Below, in pieces: positions 11,651-25,257 of a DNA stretch of 64,000 bases. The notes below the pieces were generated by a model. It was not told where the DNA came from, ran no database searches, and saw only the letters and a program-made list of their open reading frames with translations. Source of the DNA: Zea mays (Eukaryota > Streptophyta > Magnoliopsida > Poales > Poaceae); the NCBI RefSeq assembly GCF_902167145.1, contig NC_050098.1:80144207-80208206 (forward strand). Direction: 5' to 3'. How positions within the stretch are numbered: position 1 is the first letter of the stretch; each line of letters opens with the position of its first letter. The position numbers and the translations under genes are program-made.

Positions 11651-12664
11651 CTATGGTTCTAGATTTATCTTGGTCTTGCAGGCGGGATTGCCATAAGACT
11701 GGTGTCCACGCTGAGGTGAGCGGTACGGGTGCTGAGTCCCAACGGGAGCGGGGGAACCACCGTCCAGATAACGACGTTCCGCGCGCTCAGCCCGCAGCTA
11801 GGCGATCTCAGCACGAGCCCTACTCAGCTCGTCTAATGCATGGTCCAGCTCCGTGTTTAGCACGGCGGCTAGGTTGACTGTGCTGCTCAACCTAGGATTG
11901 CCCTCACCGACAGGTGAGACAATCACGCCTCCTGTGCTGCCAGATGAACGGCGGGGGTAATACTTCAGGTCAAGACCGTCAGCTGCCCCACCGAAAACCG
12001 AGCAGTAGTGCGAAAGCGCACGCCGTGCAGCATCTTGCATGGCTGCCTCAGCTGAGTCCCGCTCAGAGATAGAATAGTGCTCTGAACAGGCCTCTGCACC
12101 CTGGAGACTGTCCTCCGGGCAGCGCACCAAGCAAGTCGCCTCCCAGCGGTCCGGGTAGACCCCGCGACTATGCTGGTAGACCACACAGCGATACTCGACG
12201 GACCAAGTATGTCGGTCAAATGCCCGACGTAGCAGGGTGTCGAGCGCATCATGGAAGTGACACCCGCGAGCAGCGTCGCGAGTGATGGGTCGAGCAACCC
12301 ATCCTTCCGGCTCAGGGTTAGCAGAGAAGTCGGTGTCGTGGCTCGAGCTGTCGTCGCCATCTCCGTCGTCTGGGTCTCCTCCAGCAGCTACTCCAGAGGC
12401 TGGGACGCCCAGTGGTGGTGCAGGGGGCGGCTCCAGAGGAAGCACAGGAGAGCAGCTCCTCACAGACTCTATCTCCTGGTGGAGCGAGAAAGAAGAGCTC
12501 TGCTGCTCCTGTCGTCGACGCTCCTGCTCCTCACGCAGGCGGTGGTGTAGTCTCTCCAAGTGGCTGGACTGTCCGGCCACAGGACGGCGAAGCGGACGCT
12601 CAGCAAGGCGGGAGGGTAAGAAGGGGATGACTGACTTTCGTGCAGTGTGTCTAAGTCGAGCCAT
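11651..12664 (-). pseudogene. C1 leader ORF (H3-tail-like N-terminus), one stop
   Basis: It starts MARLRHTARKS at 12664 and is colinear with the 337-codon ORF of C2. A TAG replaces a sense codon after ARAEIA, near 11795-11797, so the open part is 288 codons and the last 48 codons are cut off. The remaining frame is open to the same final stop at 11651-11653. Features of the protein are given under the intact copy at 52184-53197. It is not gag and not pol. I do not know its function. Confidence 0.85.
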
Positions 12665-12924
12665 CTACAAAAGACATCGCAAGCAAAAGGGTGAGAACAG
12701 AATTAATATGACCAGCAAGTAATGAATCATAAGTAAATGAAGGATTAGAATAAAACATAATTTTCAGCAAGGTATAATATGTAGTAGAACATAGGTTTGG
12801 TCAGTAAGACCAACTTTTGAAGGGATATCAAAGTCAAGGAAGAGACAGAGGTCTATAATCCTTAGAACGACCATTCTACTCTAGGTTAGCGGTCCTACAG
12901 TCAGCACGGCTTTGATACCACTTA
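12665..12924 (-). other. C1 leader with tRNA-iMet primer-binding site (12909-12920)
   Basis: On the minus strand TGGTATCAAAGC lies four bases inside the 5' LTR. It matches the 3' end of initiator Met tRNA except for one base, where C2 has the perfect TGGTATCAGAGC. About 240 non-coding bases follow before the leader ORF. Confidence 0.85.
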
Positions 12925-15592
12925 TGTCACACCCGGTTTTAGAAGGCAAACCGAATGCGAACCATGTACGTGCCAGGATCAGTTATTCACGTACACAGCA
13001 GTTACATAATATGGACATCATCACACAGTGCTCAAAATAGTATTAATAAGGGAAAATAGTCGATTACATCATACGTCTGAGACGTCCATATAGTTCTTAC
13101 AATAAATCAAAGTGCGGAAAAGAAACGTAGATAACGCGGCCTTCACAGGCAGCCGACTGGGGGTTGCCGCTAACCCACACCTAGAACTCGTCGTAATCTT
13201 GGAACTCCTGGAAGTCTCCTTCCACAGCTTCATCTTCGCCTGAGCAGTGGTTGCAATGCTGACAACCTGGGGGGGGGGTTTGGTGTGTAGAGCAAGGGTG
13301 AGTACACATCAACATACTCAGCAAGTATCCTGTTTGGCTGTAGTGGACTAGCTTTATGTGGGGATAAGTCAAGCAGTTGCTTTTAGTTGGTCAGATTATT
13401 ATTTACTAGTAGAAAGCCAAGTTTTAGCATTAACCCAAGTTATTAACCCGATGTACCCTTTCCAAACGGAAAGAATACCACTTACCAGCACCATAGGCAT
13501 GACCAAAACCATCAATCTCATAACCACCTGTACCACAATGTCTCTGATCAAGTACCACTAATCTCTGGAGCTCCCTTGGCCGCTCATAACCGCGAGCACG
13601 GCTGATATATCAGTTTCATAACACTCTGCAGAGGTTGTGCACTTTACCCACAAGCCGTGATTCCCTCTTGCCTCGGGCCGATCAAACCCTTAAACACTAC
13701 CAAGGTGAATAGGCAGGGTTTCACTACGTAGCCTTTACAAAGATTCCCCGGGGCTGTAGCCACCCGTTAGGTTTCCTAAATGCACCGCACTCCTCCCCAA
13801 GGGGCGAACCCAAACTTGGCAGAGCGAGCCGCATACACCGAGCCCCATTGACGGCACGACGGCTAAGTGAACTACATCCCGGATCCTCTAATTATTCAGC
13901 TAAGGGCACCCCATTCCACCCTCATGGTTGCACTGTTTTCCCGGGCGGTCATCCATAGAACAGGTCCTTACGGAGAGGCACTCGAGAAACCGCTCGAGTC
14001 CCCTTGAAAACCACAAGTATAATCATAAAGAAGAACGGGAAAACAGCGTATCATAGATAATCACATCATGTTCATTGATTAGAGTTGAGCAATAGCATCA
14101 GACTAAGTAGTAATAATCCGACCCAAATAGGTAAACAAGGACATGGATAACAAAAGCTAGTCAATCCTTAGGTATAAACGTGTAATGCGGGAGGTGAATT
14201 AAAGAATGAATAGGACATAGATAGGTCAAAGGACACTTGCCTCCACCAAACGACTGCTGCTCAGGGGCTTCTCCTGCGAATTCCTCGGGCTCTTCGACCG
14301 GATCGTTCTCTATGCGAGCGCAAACATACATACATCCATCCACATATTTAATACAAAAGAACAGTACACCATACAAGATAACCAATAAAGCGAATATGCA
14401 TCAAGTATGACATTCGATAACGCATTTGTTGTGGTTAGAAAGAAACGGGAAAGGTCTCGCAGGGGGTTAAATCTTATGCACTAATGACACAATTGGTTTT
14501 TAACAAAATAATTCTGTTATATATATTTATATATACTGATGGAAACCTAATCACTTTTAGTTGATCAACATTGCACAGGGTAAACAATTAACTATGTGAA
14601 TCAATAACATAACGGAATTTTAAACTAAACTTCCTATTTTCCCATAGCATGAACAGTGATTAGCCTACTTAAAATACAGTAATTATGATCACAGAAAGTA
14701 AATAAAATAAAATAAAAAAAATAAAAAAAACAGAAGGGGGGGGGGGCGGTTGAACCGGCCCTAGGGCGGTTGAACCGGCCCTAGGCGGGGCGCGCAGGGG
14801 CGGCCGAGCCGGGGCGGCTGAGCCGGCGGCGGGCGGCCGGGCTGGCGAGGGCGGGCGGCGCAGGGGGCGGCCGAGCCGGCCGAGCAGGGGGGCGGGGCGG
14901 GCGGCCGAACCGGCGGGGTGGGGCGGGCGGCCGAACCGGCGGGGTGGGGCGGGCGGCCGAACCGGCCATGGGGCCGAGCGGCGAGGGGAAGGGGAGGGAG
15001 GAGAGGGGGAGGAGGGAGAGGGAGGAGGGGGGGGCTCACCGGTGTCGGGGATCGACGGCGAGGGGCGGCCGGCGGCAGGGGGCGGCGCGGCGACCTAGGG
15101 CAGGGGGCGGGTAGGGGGTAGGGGCGGCGGCTTAGGTGGGGAGGGAGAAAATGAGGGGGGAGAGGGAGAGGGTTAGGGAATAAGGGAAAGAGGGGGGGGG
15201 CGGCTGGGCCTATTGGGCCCAAGGGGGGGCGCGCAGGGGCGGCTGGGCCGGCCGGGGTCGGCCCACGGCGCGGGAGAGAGAGAAAAAGAGGAGAGAGAAA
15301 GAGAGAGAAAAAGAAAGAAAAGATCTTCTCCTCATTTTCGAAATCCGATCTTTCTACATGAATGCATTTGCAATTTCAAAGCAATCAAAAGAAATGCAAG
15401 GTTCGGCATGGTGCATCAAACAACATAAAGTATTTAGGGTTTTTCTTACACGGGAAATCCAAACCGATTCCCGCTAGAACTTTGGAAAAGGTCAAGGTGT
15501 AGCGAGGGCAAAAAGAAAAAGAAAAGGTAACGCTCGAATTTTGGCGAGTAAAGAAAGAAAAAAAATTCAACTGCAAAATTCGGGGCGTTACA
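12925..15592 (-). repeat. C1 5' LTR
   Basis: The partner of 3956-6626, nearly identical in sequence, with poly-G and poly-A length changes as the main differences. It contains the same GC-rich block at about 14735-15290. It drives transcription of C1 to the left (inferred). Confidence 0.95.
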
Positions 15593-18500
15593 CTTTCCGG
15601 TACACATAATCCTTGACTTGAAAGTACAAGGGTCGGCGTCGTTTGTCTGCATAACTCTTCTTCCGAGCTTGAGCTTCTTTCAAGTGGTGCCTTATTTGTT
15701 GAACCTTTGCTTCTATTTCTTTAACTAAGTCAGGCCTGAAGTACCACCGTTCTCCAGGTTTAGACCAATTTAAGGGTGTTCGACATCGTCGTTCGTATAA
15801 TGCTTCAAATGGTGCCATCTTGATACTCTCTTGATAGTTGTTATTATATGAAAATTCTGCCAAGGGTAGACAGTCATCCCATTTCTGCGGAAATTCCAGG
15901 ACACATGCCCGCAACATATCTTCAAGTATCTGGTTTACTCTCTCAGTTTGTCCACTTGTTTGCGGGTGATATGCTGAACTGTGGAGCAACTTAGTACCGA
16001 GGGACTTATGTAGTTCTTCCCAAAACTTGGATACAAATTGCGGTCCGCGATCCGACACTATTATCTTTGGAACTCCGTGCAGACTAAGAATATTAGCAAT
16101 ATAAAGTTCCGCGTATGCGACCACTGTGTATTTTGTTTTGACGGACAGAAAGTGAGCAATTTTCGTAAGCCGGTCAATTATGACCCATATGGAGTCAAAA
16201 CCTTTAACTGTCCTGGGTAATCCCACAATGAAGTCCATACTAATGTCCTCCCATTTCCATGTTGGGATGGGCAAAGGTTGCAGTGGTCCAGCGGTCTTCA
16301 TATGTATGGCTTTGACATGTCTACAGGTGTCACATCTTGCCACATAGCGTGCAATTTCTATCTTCATTTTTGTCCACCAATAGTGTTGCTTTAAATCCTG
16401 ATACATCTTAGTACTTCCGGGATGAATAGAATATCGACTAAGATGAGCTTCATCCAAAATTTGCTGGCGGACATCAGCATCCTTAGGCACAACTATGCGA
16501 TCATTAAACCATACTATGCCTTGATCATCCTTTCTGAAGCAATTAGCTTTGTCGGCTTCTATTTTCTCATGAATAAGTTTCATACCCTTATCATTCCTTT
16601 GGGCATCAATAATTATTTTAGAAGAATCGACTCAAGCTTCATTTGGGTCAAGGTTCCATGTTGAATCATTCCCAGGTTTAACTTCTCCATTTCTTGACAT
16701 AATGTGATGTCAGGGGTTCTCACTGTAAGACAATGGCAGGAAGCCTTGCGACTCAGTGCATCTGCCACCACATTGGCCTTTCCTGGGTGATAATGGATTT
16801 CTAAATCATAATCCTTAATCAGCTCAAGCCATCTTCTCTACCTCATGTTTAGTTTTGACTGGGTAAAAATATACTTCAGACTTTTATGATCTGTATATAT
16901 ATGGCAGATATTTCCCAGCAGATAATAATGCCATATTTTAAGGGCATGAACCACATCAGCTAATTCCAAGTCATGAGTTGGATAATGCTCCTCATGTCGG
17001 CGTAGCTGCCTTGAAGCATATGCTATAACTCGACCCTCCTGCATTAAGACACATCCGAGACCACTGCCTGACGCATCACAGTACACATCAAAAGGCTTTT
17101 CAATGTCCGGTTGAGCCAATACCGGAGCAGTGGTCAATAATACCTTCAGCTGCTCGAAGGCTTCGTTGCATCTTGAGGACCAGTTAAATTTTGTATCATT
17201 CTTCAACAGACTTGTGATTGGTTTCACAATCTTGGAGAAATTTGGAATAAATCTGCAGTAATAACCAGCCAACCCAAGGAAACTCTGAACTTGATGTACA
17301 GTGGTTGGCGGTTTCCACTCTAGAATATCCTTGACCTTGCTGGGGTTAACCGCAATCCCATTTGCAGACAATACATGTTCCAAAAATTGGATTTCCTCCA
17401 ACCAAAATGCGCATTTCCTGAATTTAGCATATAATTGGTGTTCCCTTAAGCGCGTTAACACGATCCGTAAATGTTTAGCATGCTCCTCTTCATTCTTGGA
17501 ATAAATCAAAATATCATCAATGAAGACCACCACAAATTTATCCTACTCGGGCATAAACACCAAGTTCATTAGATATGTGAAGTGGGCTGGAGCATTTGTC
17601 AATCCTAAGGACATAACCAAATATTCAAATAATCCATACCGCGTAGTAAATGCAGTCTTAGGTATATCTTCGGGTCGAATACGGATATAATGATAACCTG
17701 ACCTGAGGTCAATCTTGGAGAATACCCGAGCTCAAGTAAGTTGATCAAACAAGATATCGATCCGGGGAAGAGGGTACTTGTTCTTAATGGTGACCTCATT
17801 AAGGGGTCTGTAGTCCACGCACATTCGAAGTGTTTGATCCTTCTTGACAAAAATTGCGGGACATCCCCAAGGTGATGAACTGAGCCGAATGAATCCCTTC
17901 TCAAGCAAGTCTTGTAATTAAGTCTTGAGCTCCGCCAATTCATTTGGTGGCATTCGGTACGACCTTCTAGAAATAGGAGTTGTACCGGGCTTCAGTTCAA
18001 TCACAAACTCTACATCCCTTTCTGGAGGCAATCCAGGCAAATCTTCAGGAAAGACATGCGAGAATTCACGTACTACCAGAATATCTTGGATTTCTGGGAT
18101 GATAGCTTCATAGACCCGTCCAAATGGTTTGGCTGGGACAGCTACAGGGATGGATAAGAGAACCTCTTCATGACCATGGCTCAACTTGATAGTCCTTAAG
18201 TCAGTGTTGAGGATAGCTTTATGCTGGGCTAACCAATTCATGCCCAGAATTACATCTATGTCTTGGCCTTTCAAAATAATCATGTTGGTGGGAAATTCCC
18301 ATTCAGCCAATGTTACTGGCACATGGAAGACTACTTCCTTAGTAAATATTTGTCCCCCAGGTGAATGGATAATAAATCCTTCTCTTGATTCAGTGCTAGG
18401 AATGCAATGCTTTTCCACGAATTTCTTGCTTATGAATGTATGTGAAGCACCAGAATCAAAGAGAATAACTGCTGGGTGATTGGCCACAAGGAACGTACCC

Positions 18501-19530
18501 ATCATTATCGGCTCTCCTTCCAGTGTAGTGGCCACTTGAGTATAATAAATTCGCCCAGTCTTCTTGACATTTTTGTCTGCTGAATTATTAGCCATGTTTC
18601 CTTTGCCTTGATTGGAGCTCCCAAAGTTCTGTTGATTGTTGAACTTATTCTGCTTCGGATATGGACAATCTTTTATAAAATGACCAGACTTTCCACAGTT
18701 GAAGCAGCCAGTAGAAGAACTACGGAGGGTGGGGAAACGAGCACCAGGGGCACTCGACTGATTTGTAGAAGTGGGGGCAGTGGCAGGACGAATGAAAACA
18801 GACTGTTTGAACGGATAGGAGGGTGGACGAGGCGAAGAACGATTCTGATTAAAAGGTCAGATTACCAACCTGGTTTGCTTCTCAGGTCCCTGATTGGACC
18901 TGTCACCTCTAAATCCATTTGATTTTCCCTGGCATGTGTTCTTGGCTTCTACTGCCAGCGCCGTGCTGACAGCTCTGTTGTAAGTAAGATCTAGACAGGT
19001 GGCCATTTTCCATTGGAGCCGGTCGTGGAGTCCCCTCATGAAGCAATTCTTCTTCTTTAGGTCAGTGTTTACTTAGTCAATAGCATATTGGGATAAATGA
19101 TTAAACTTGTTGAGATACTGCATCACAGTATCTCCTCCTTGCTTTAGTTGAATGAACTCCTCTTGTTTCATGTGAAGTACTCCCTCTGGAACATAGTGTT
19201 CACGGAATGCTAGCTTGAATTCATCCCAAGTGACCTGGTGTCCAGCTGGTTGAACTGCTACAAAATTCGCCCACCAGGTCTTGGCAAGGCCTCTCAATTG
19301 CTGGGCAGTAAATAACGGCTTTTGTGTTTCTGTGCAACGGACTAATCCGAACTTCTCTCCATTACCCTTATCCACTCATCAGCTTCAAGAGGGTCTTCTA
19401 CTTTAACAAAGAGTGGAGGACGCATCTCAGAGAATTTCTGATACGAGGTTTCACGCGGTCCCTGTGGAGGAGCTCTTCCGCCATGCTACTGGAATTGATT
19501 ACCTGCCATCTCACGTAAGAAGCGGGTATT
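15593..19530 (-). pseudogene. Element A gag-pol remnant, between C1 and B
   Basis: Read on the minus strand from 19530, this shows the gag domain (WWANFVAVQP, FREHYVPEG, LKQGGDTVMQYLNKF), a CCHC knuckle (CFNCGKSGHFIKDC, near 18670-18715), protease (LFDSGASHTF, near 18450), reverse transcriptase (FIDDILIYS, near 17510), RNase H ([15 protein letters not shown]) and integrase ([38 protein letters not shown]). The longest open pieces are 17918-18595, 16838-17533 and 15588-16583. Stops interrupt it repeatedly, for example after NQFQ, SQYAID, LAELKT, DQLT and SKLNMR. The last three residues of the integrase piece read into the C1 junction and then continue at 3955. It is a Tekay-type element related to C but clearly a different family. 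Confidence 0.9.
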
Positions 19531-21569
19531 TGTGGCGGAACCGCCCGAATTATTCCAGCTTAAGTGCCCAAGTCGCACCTTTCAGGGCAGCAACGCACTT
19601 AAACAGGAATAACCCGTCAGTCCCTCGGATCTAGTCCGATAAAGCCACTTACCAGGATCGAATACCACTAGCTCACTCGAAGGTGAGGCACAGAGAAATA
19701 CAATAAAACATAATACCACAAATTTAATAAGTATATTTAGTGATTACATTATCGGAGTTTCAGAAATAATAACCATAAGTTTTAATGCAGCGGAAATAAC
19801 TAACGGAGGAAACCGAGTAACATGGCGAAGCCTGGCCAAGCTACTCCTCCTGGTCCTCTCCTGCGGAAGCAGTAACCCACTCGACCATCTATCCCGGTGG
19901 CAGGGATGGAGGCCAAGTCACACCATCAACCAATCATCCTAAGGAGTACCTGCAAAAATTGTGCCACAAGCAAGGCTGAGTATACTAATACTCAGCTAGA
20001 CTTACCCGGTGTGAGGAGTCTACTCCTCTACCTCTAGACATGCAGCTGTTTGGCTGAGGGGTTTGGTTTGCCAAAAGTACTAGCTTAGTCTAAAATCAAG
20101 TTTTAGCTTTTCAAGTTTTAGTATGATCCTTTTAAACTAGATGAGTACCTAGCTACTCATACATGATATCAAACATTTTTAAGCAATCAACCTTTTTGCC
20201 AGTCAACTCATTTCCACTTATTACTCAATGTGGCAGCATGGATCAAGCAGTCTCATTAGCTGCGAGAAGCAGACGATTCGAATCGAGTTTTTAAACCTTG
20301 CAAGGTAAACCTAAACACACGGCATGTAGGGGCACTCCGTCCCCACACACATCAACCGTCCCCATCGATTCCCTGGCAACAGATCAGGGCTCACCGCCTT
20401 GGCGTACAATGCCTCACTGACCCCGACTGCTGTCGTGCAGTGACCGCACTTGTACCCACCATAACCGGAATGGGAGACCACGTCTCAGGTCGCGTGAGGG
20501 GTAAAGTCTGCGGGCAGGTTCACTCAGGTACTAGGCTTACCGATTTACCATATTTCTCGGTATGTGTTTAGTACGTTCAAACGCTTGACACACGGTACCA
20601 CACCTTAATCCTTATTCCAATTTCCGTCTCGTAGACAACGCATCCCCATGGACCGTTGTCCACAGACCACCATCATTATGATATCAAAATGGATACAATC
20701 AAATCCTGACCTCGCGCGAGTGCTAGAAAAATCACTCGACTTCTACCGAGATCCCTAATTAATAAAGCATCTACTCGACCTAGCATACTAGTATCCATCA
20801 CAAAAAGGATTCCTGAGATCATGCAACTAGGGTTTCAGGCAACTCCTACACTTAAGTGCACAGTACAAGCCTACAAACATTAAGTGCAGTAAAATAGCAT
20901 ATATAACGGTTATGCATAAAACCGGGGCTTGCCTTTAATTTAACACTCAGATAGTGTTTGCTGGGGGTACTCGCTTGGCGAGCATCCACTGGTTATGTCC
21001 ATCCTTCCTTGGGTCGTCCACCAACTGCATCTTGTGGGTGGCACCACATCACTGGCTCAATCATCATCTCGCGGTCCTATATGAGGTGCAAGATGCATAT
21101 GTATGAATATAATAAAAGTAGCACGAAAATAGCACAAGATATATCAACACACAGTGGCGAACTAAACATTAATTAGTAAGACACTGCAACAACTATACTC
21201 AAACACTAGTTATTTATGTGTCATTGGGCACACGTAAACACTACCACTGGAAAGACGACGATCACGACTTTTAATTAACCAACATAACAGGACATCACAC
21301 GTATGAACATTTATTTAACTTGTTACGGCTTTTCCTTAGTTCTCCTATTGACCACGCAAGAGCAACCAAGACAACGTACGTTTAAACAGGACATAGGCAT
21401 CAATAACTACAAAACTTCTATCCACAACCAACTACAGCAAGCAAGCACATTAATCACGGAACACATGTTAACCTAAGTTTAGCCATCACAAGTCTATGTC
21501 CGTTAAGCGCTAACTAAGCATTTTTAGCCAAAATGGTGAACTAAACATTCATTTGAGCACGTGCAGATT

Positions 21570-22490
21570 TTTAGGACAGCAGCACAGCAGTTACTTGTTT
21601 TAATCATAACTTTTCAAATATTAATCCAAAAATAGTAAACTATGACTTTCTAGAAAGTTTATAAAGTGCTCTACAATTTTGGTATTTTCATCACAACATG
21701 ATTCAACACTTAGCAAAGTTGAATTGTGCAAACACAGCAGCTCTGTCCAGATTTGGACAGATTCAGGCTTGCAACTTCAAAAATTCACAACTGAAGATTC
21801 AGACATCCAAACAAAGTGATTTTAGACTTTCTGGAAAGCTAATTAAATGCCCTACAAATTATTTATAAACATCTCAAGGTGATTCAATATTTAACTAAGG
21901 ATAAACATCACTAAAAGACTTTGCTGCCCAGAACTGGACAGATTCAGTCTTCATATTTGAAACATTCATAACTTAAGATTCAGACCACCAAAAAGAGTGA
22001 TCTAAGACTTTTTGGAAAGCTTAGCAAAAGTACTAAATAACGTTTATAATCACTAAGAAGTGATCCAATGTTTAACTAAATCAAACAACACAGTTTTCGA
22101 AATCTATTCTGACGGTGGACAGAACACAGCAAGCAGTTTGTAAAATTCATAACTCTTAAACCGTCAGGCCTATAGTTAGGAAATTTTTAACACAAGCAAG
22201 ATAAGAAAAGAATCTTCAACTTTCTTATAACGACCATAAACAGATTGCAACATTAAATTAGGCAAACAATGCAGTTTCTGAAATCTGTACAGAATTTGGA
22301 CAGATTCAGTTACTGAATTTGTAAACAGCATAACTCCTAAACTGTCAGACCTATGGCTGCCAAATTTTAACACCAGGAAGATAATAAAGTTATCTACCAC
22401 TTTTCTATAGCACATATCTACAGAAAACACAATTTGGTTCATCAAACATACAGCACAACCAAAACAGTGCGTGCAGTCCAAAACAGCAAT
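21570..22490. repeat. Degenerate tandem repeats in B LTR
   Basis: About five units of 165-190 bases. Each contains a version of 'tggacagattcag', 'ttcataactt..ga', 'gactttctggaaagct' and 'tcacaa..tgattcaa'. The same array lies in the other LTR at about 28955-29875. The units are too diverged to be a recent satellite. Confidence 0.6.
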
Positions 22491-23688
22491 TACTAAATTT
22501 CAGCTTCTATATAATTCAAGAATTGCCATGTTTTAGAGACTTGAGTTATTCTAACACTTTAACATTTGTTAGAGTTAAATTAACCAAATGAGCACTAACA
22601 AGTAGACTTACAAATTTTATCCAATTTATTTCGTGCGCTAGAATTACCACACAATTAACAAACACATTCACCAAAATAAAACACTTCTGCACACATGTCC
22701 GACATCACACAAAATCATAATGAAGCACTATTAATATTTATTTTTAGAACACCATGACATAACCATTAAATATCTAATTAGTTTTAAGGTATAACACAAG
22801 CATTCCATGAACATGCATGATTTTATTTACTCCTAATTTTTCACTAAGTCTTGCAATTATAAAGGTGTTATTTTAGCACCATATGAAACTATCTAATTTG
22901 GGGCTGACATTTTTATGAGGAATAGGTAATAACAATTTATGACTAAGGTATAAATTTCACATACCCAGGTTTTATATTTTATTTACTACAAAAATAACAA
23001 TTTGTTAATGCAATAAAGCATGTGAGAGCAAGTTAAATCTAAAATTAATTATTTTCTGTGGATGCATGACCATATTAAGTTTCTTTAGGCTACTATAATA
23101 TCATGTAAGGACAGTGGAACACCATTTTACATTTTTGCATCTATACATCATTTTTAAATCATTTAAAGCTACCTAAGGTGCATTAAACAAGTTAAATCAA
23201 TAACTTAATCATACATGCACAACAATTCATGAAATTTTTACCAATCACCAAACATCACACCAAGAGTCTACTGTAAAACTTTCAACCTATTTGGAGCACC
23301 AGAGCTACAGATCCAAAAATAACAATCAAAACAATCATCTTTTTACTATTTAACATGTTTTAATTAACACACCAAGAAAACAGTGAACAACCTGTAAGTT
23401 TTATATTTTTCCTAGATGGCGTATGACAACATCTAACTAACAAAACAAGTTTCATCATTTTTGGATTTTTATAAATAAAATTATGGAGAGAAGCAAGTTC
23501 ATTTACTCTCTAAACCAGTTTTTAAATACGAATTTCTACAGAAAAACTTTTTCACTAAAACATGCCAACCTATAGATCTATTAGACAGAGAATTTCATAA
23601 GGAAGGCAACAAAACAAGTTTCGCGATTTTAGCAGCTCTAAAACTCGAGTTATGAATTTTTGAACACAACACAAAAATCTGCAGCTTT

Positions 23689-24453
23689 GTGCACTCACAT
23701 CTCGCCTCGGGCCCACTTGTCATAGACTCAGGGGTGTCTTCTTCTACCTCCACCTCCAGCCATCACGCAGCAGCACAGGGGGCTGCCATGGCCGGCGTCC
23801 AAGGAGAGCAGAGGAGGGGCTCCTGTAGGGGGAGGGACAGCCATCACGAAGGGGAGCTGCAGCAACGGAGAAGGAGGGAGGGAGGGGCGAGCACCACCAT
23901 TGGAGAGGGTGGGCGCCATGGAGGGAGGGCTGCTGTTTTATGGGGAAGAGGGGAGGAGAGGGGCCGGGGCGGCATGGCTCCTACTGCTGTCCATGGAAAA
24001 ATAAAAAGGACGCAGGAACAGCAGGGGAAGGGAGGTCGTCGGCTGCACTTGTTCTCGTCCAGGGGAAACAGGGAGGGCGCAGGAAGGGTCGAGCCCATGG
24101 AGGAGCAGGGCGTCGCGCCCTGGCTGGAGAGCGCCTGCTCCAAGGGAGCTCGACCATTTGCAGCAGTGGCAGGGGGCGTCCATGGCGGCTGGCCGAGAAG
24201 AGGCGCCACGCCATGGAAGCCGGCGAGCTCGCTGTTGCTGTGGAGTCCTTGCTGCTGCTCGCCGTGGAGCAGGGAGAACAGCGAGCTCGGCCAGGCAGCA
24301 AGAGGAGAGAGCTCGCGGGGAGGGGCTGCGCTCCCGGCTGCAGCCGTGGGAGAGGAGGGACAGGGAAGAAGGAAGCTGTGCGTGAGAGGAGAAAGGAGAA
24401 GAGAGTGGCGGCTGGAAATTTTTGAGGGGTGGGAGTGGAAAATTTCCATGTGA
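23689..24453 (-). other. GC-rich transcribed leader region of B LTR, possible 201-codon ORF
   Basis: This block lies directly downstream of the LTR TATA box on the minus strand, so it should form the start of the B transcript. Long ORFs are open on both strands in several frames, as expected from G+C-rich purine-biased sequence. The minus-strand ORF at 23844-24449 (201 codons, starting MEIFHSHPSKIS) is the first long one after the TATA box and stays open in the other LTR at 31232-31837. Its product is low-complexity (Ser, Pro, Leu) and matches nothing I know. I do not claim it is translated. Confidence 0.35.
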
Positions 24454-24460
24454 GCACTCC

Positions 24461-24468
24461 TATTTATA
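24461..24468 (-). promoter_or_regulatory. TATA box of B 3' LTR
   Basis: TATAAATA on the minus strand at the upstream edge of the GC-rich block. The same site is at 31849-31856 in the 5' LTR. Confidence 0.65.
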
Positions 24469-25220
24469 GAAGATGGCTAGGGTTAGGGTTTCCTTAGTGG
24501 GCCAAATGGGCTGGGTTGGGCTGGCCCAAACACATTATCGGGTTGCGCTAATTTATTTTCCGGAATAAAAATGCTCCTGCGGATTTCGTCTGTACGCAAA
24601 ACAGAGCGAACTAGAGTTCGGACGAACGGACGATTGAGCGATTAATTCGGCCGAGAGTTGGATTTGACTTTGCTCGGAAATAATTCCTCGCGCATGATTC
24701 AAAAATAAATCGTCCTGAGATTTGATCGGTTTTGGATTTTTAGTCGGGGAAATCGGATCGTGACATTTTAAAATCGCTGTCGATACGGGATTTTGAATTT
24801 GGTTCGCACATGAGATATTTGGCCGAGTCAGATAATATTGATTAGAGGACGACATATTGAGCATTATGTTTGAGAGTACGGACTCGGATTAAAATAGTCA
24901 GACATCGATCGAAGTTCGAGAAATTAGACTAGGGCTCAGATCAAATAACAGTCGTCGAGAGTTTGATTAAATGAGCTTCAGATAAGATTTATAATTCGAG
25001 ATTGACTATCGAGTTTGCATTCGTTCCGAGAATAAAAGTTTTTAACACGCTCCGAAATGGGTTGTTTCTCGCGATCGAATAACTCCGAATTCGGTGAACT
25101 TCCATGAGAAAGCCTGATAAACAGAGATAGACACGATCGAGAAATAGAATTTTTCACTGAGCATCCGAGATTAGGATAAATCTCCTGACTTAACACGAAA
25201 CTGACACCTGGGGTGTCACA

Positions 25221-25257
25221 GCCTTCCCCCCTTAAAAAGAATCTCGTCCCGAGATTC
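25221..25257 (-). promoter_or_regulatory. Element B polypurine tract
   Basis: On the minus strand CTCGGGACGAGATTCTTTT, then TAAGGGGGGAAGGC, directly before the LTR start TGTGACACC. The motif is shared with A and C. Confidence 0.85.

Larger units (their letters stand above)
3956..15592 (-). mobile_element. Element C1: Tekay/Del-type Gypsy chromovirus
   Basis: A complete LTR element of 11.6 kb on the minus strand. The target duplication is CTTTC at 3951-3955 and 15593-15597. The LTRs are 3956-6626 and 12925-15592, both running TG to CA and differing by only a few bases, mainly in homopolymers. The order on the minus strand is 5' LTR, primer site, leader ORF, gag-pol, polypurine tract, 3' LTR. 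It is inserted in the integrase region of A. It is the same family as C2 (44448-56166), but the GC-rich part of the LTR differs between the two copies, so they represent sub-types. One nonsense codon in pol and one in the leader ORF make this copy non-autonomous. Confidence 0.95.
19531..25220 (-). repeat. Element B 3' LTR
   Basis: 5690 bases, starting on the minus strand TGTGACACCCCAGG and ending GGCGGTTCCGCCACA. It is non-coding. It contains a GC-rich block (23690-24430), a TATA box just upstream of that block (24461-24468), an array of degenerate repeats (21570-22490) and a long AT-rich stretch (22490-23680). Confidence 0.95.

Noticed and set aside
12251..12722. Plus-strand ORFs antisense to the leader ORF (also 52784-53255)
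   Set aside because: The minus-strand frame is the one shared with element A through the H3-like start. The plus-strand frames show no feature.
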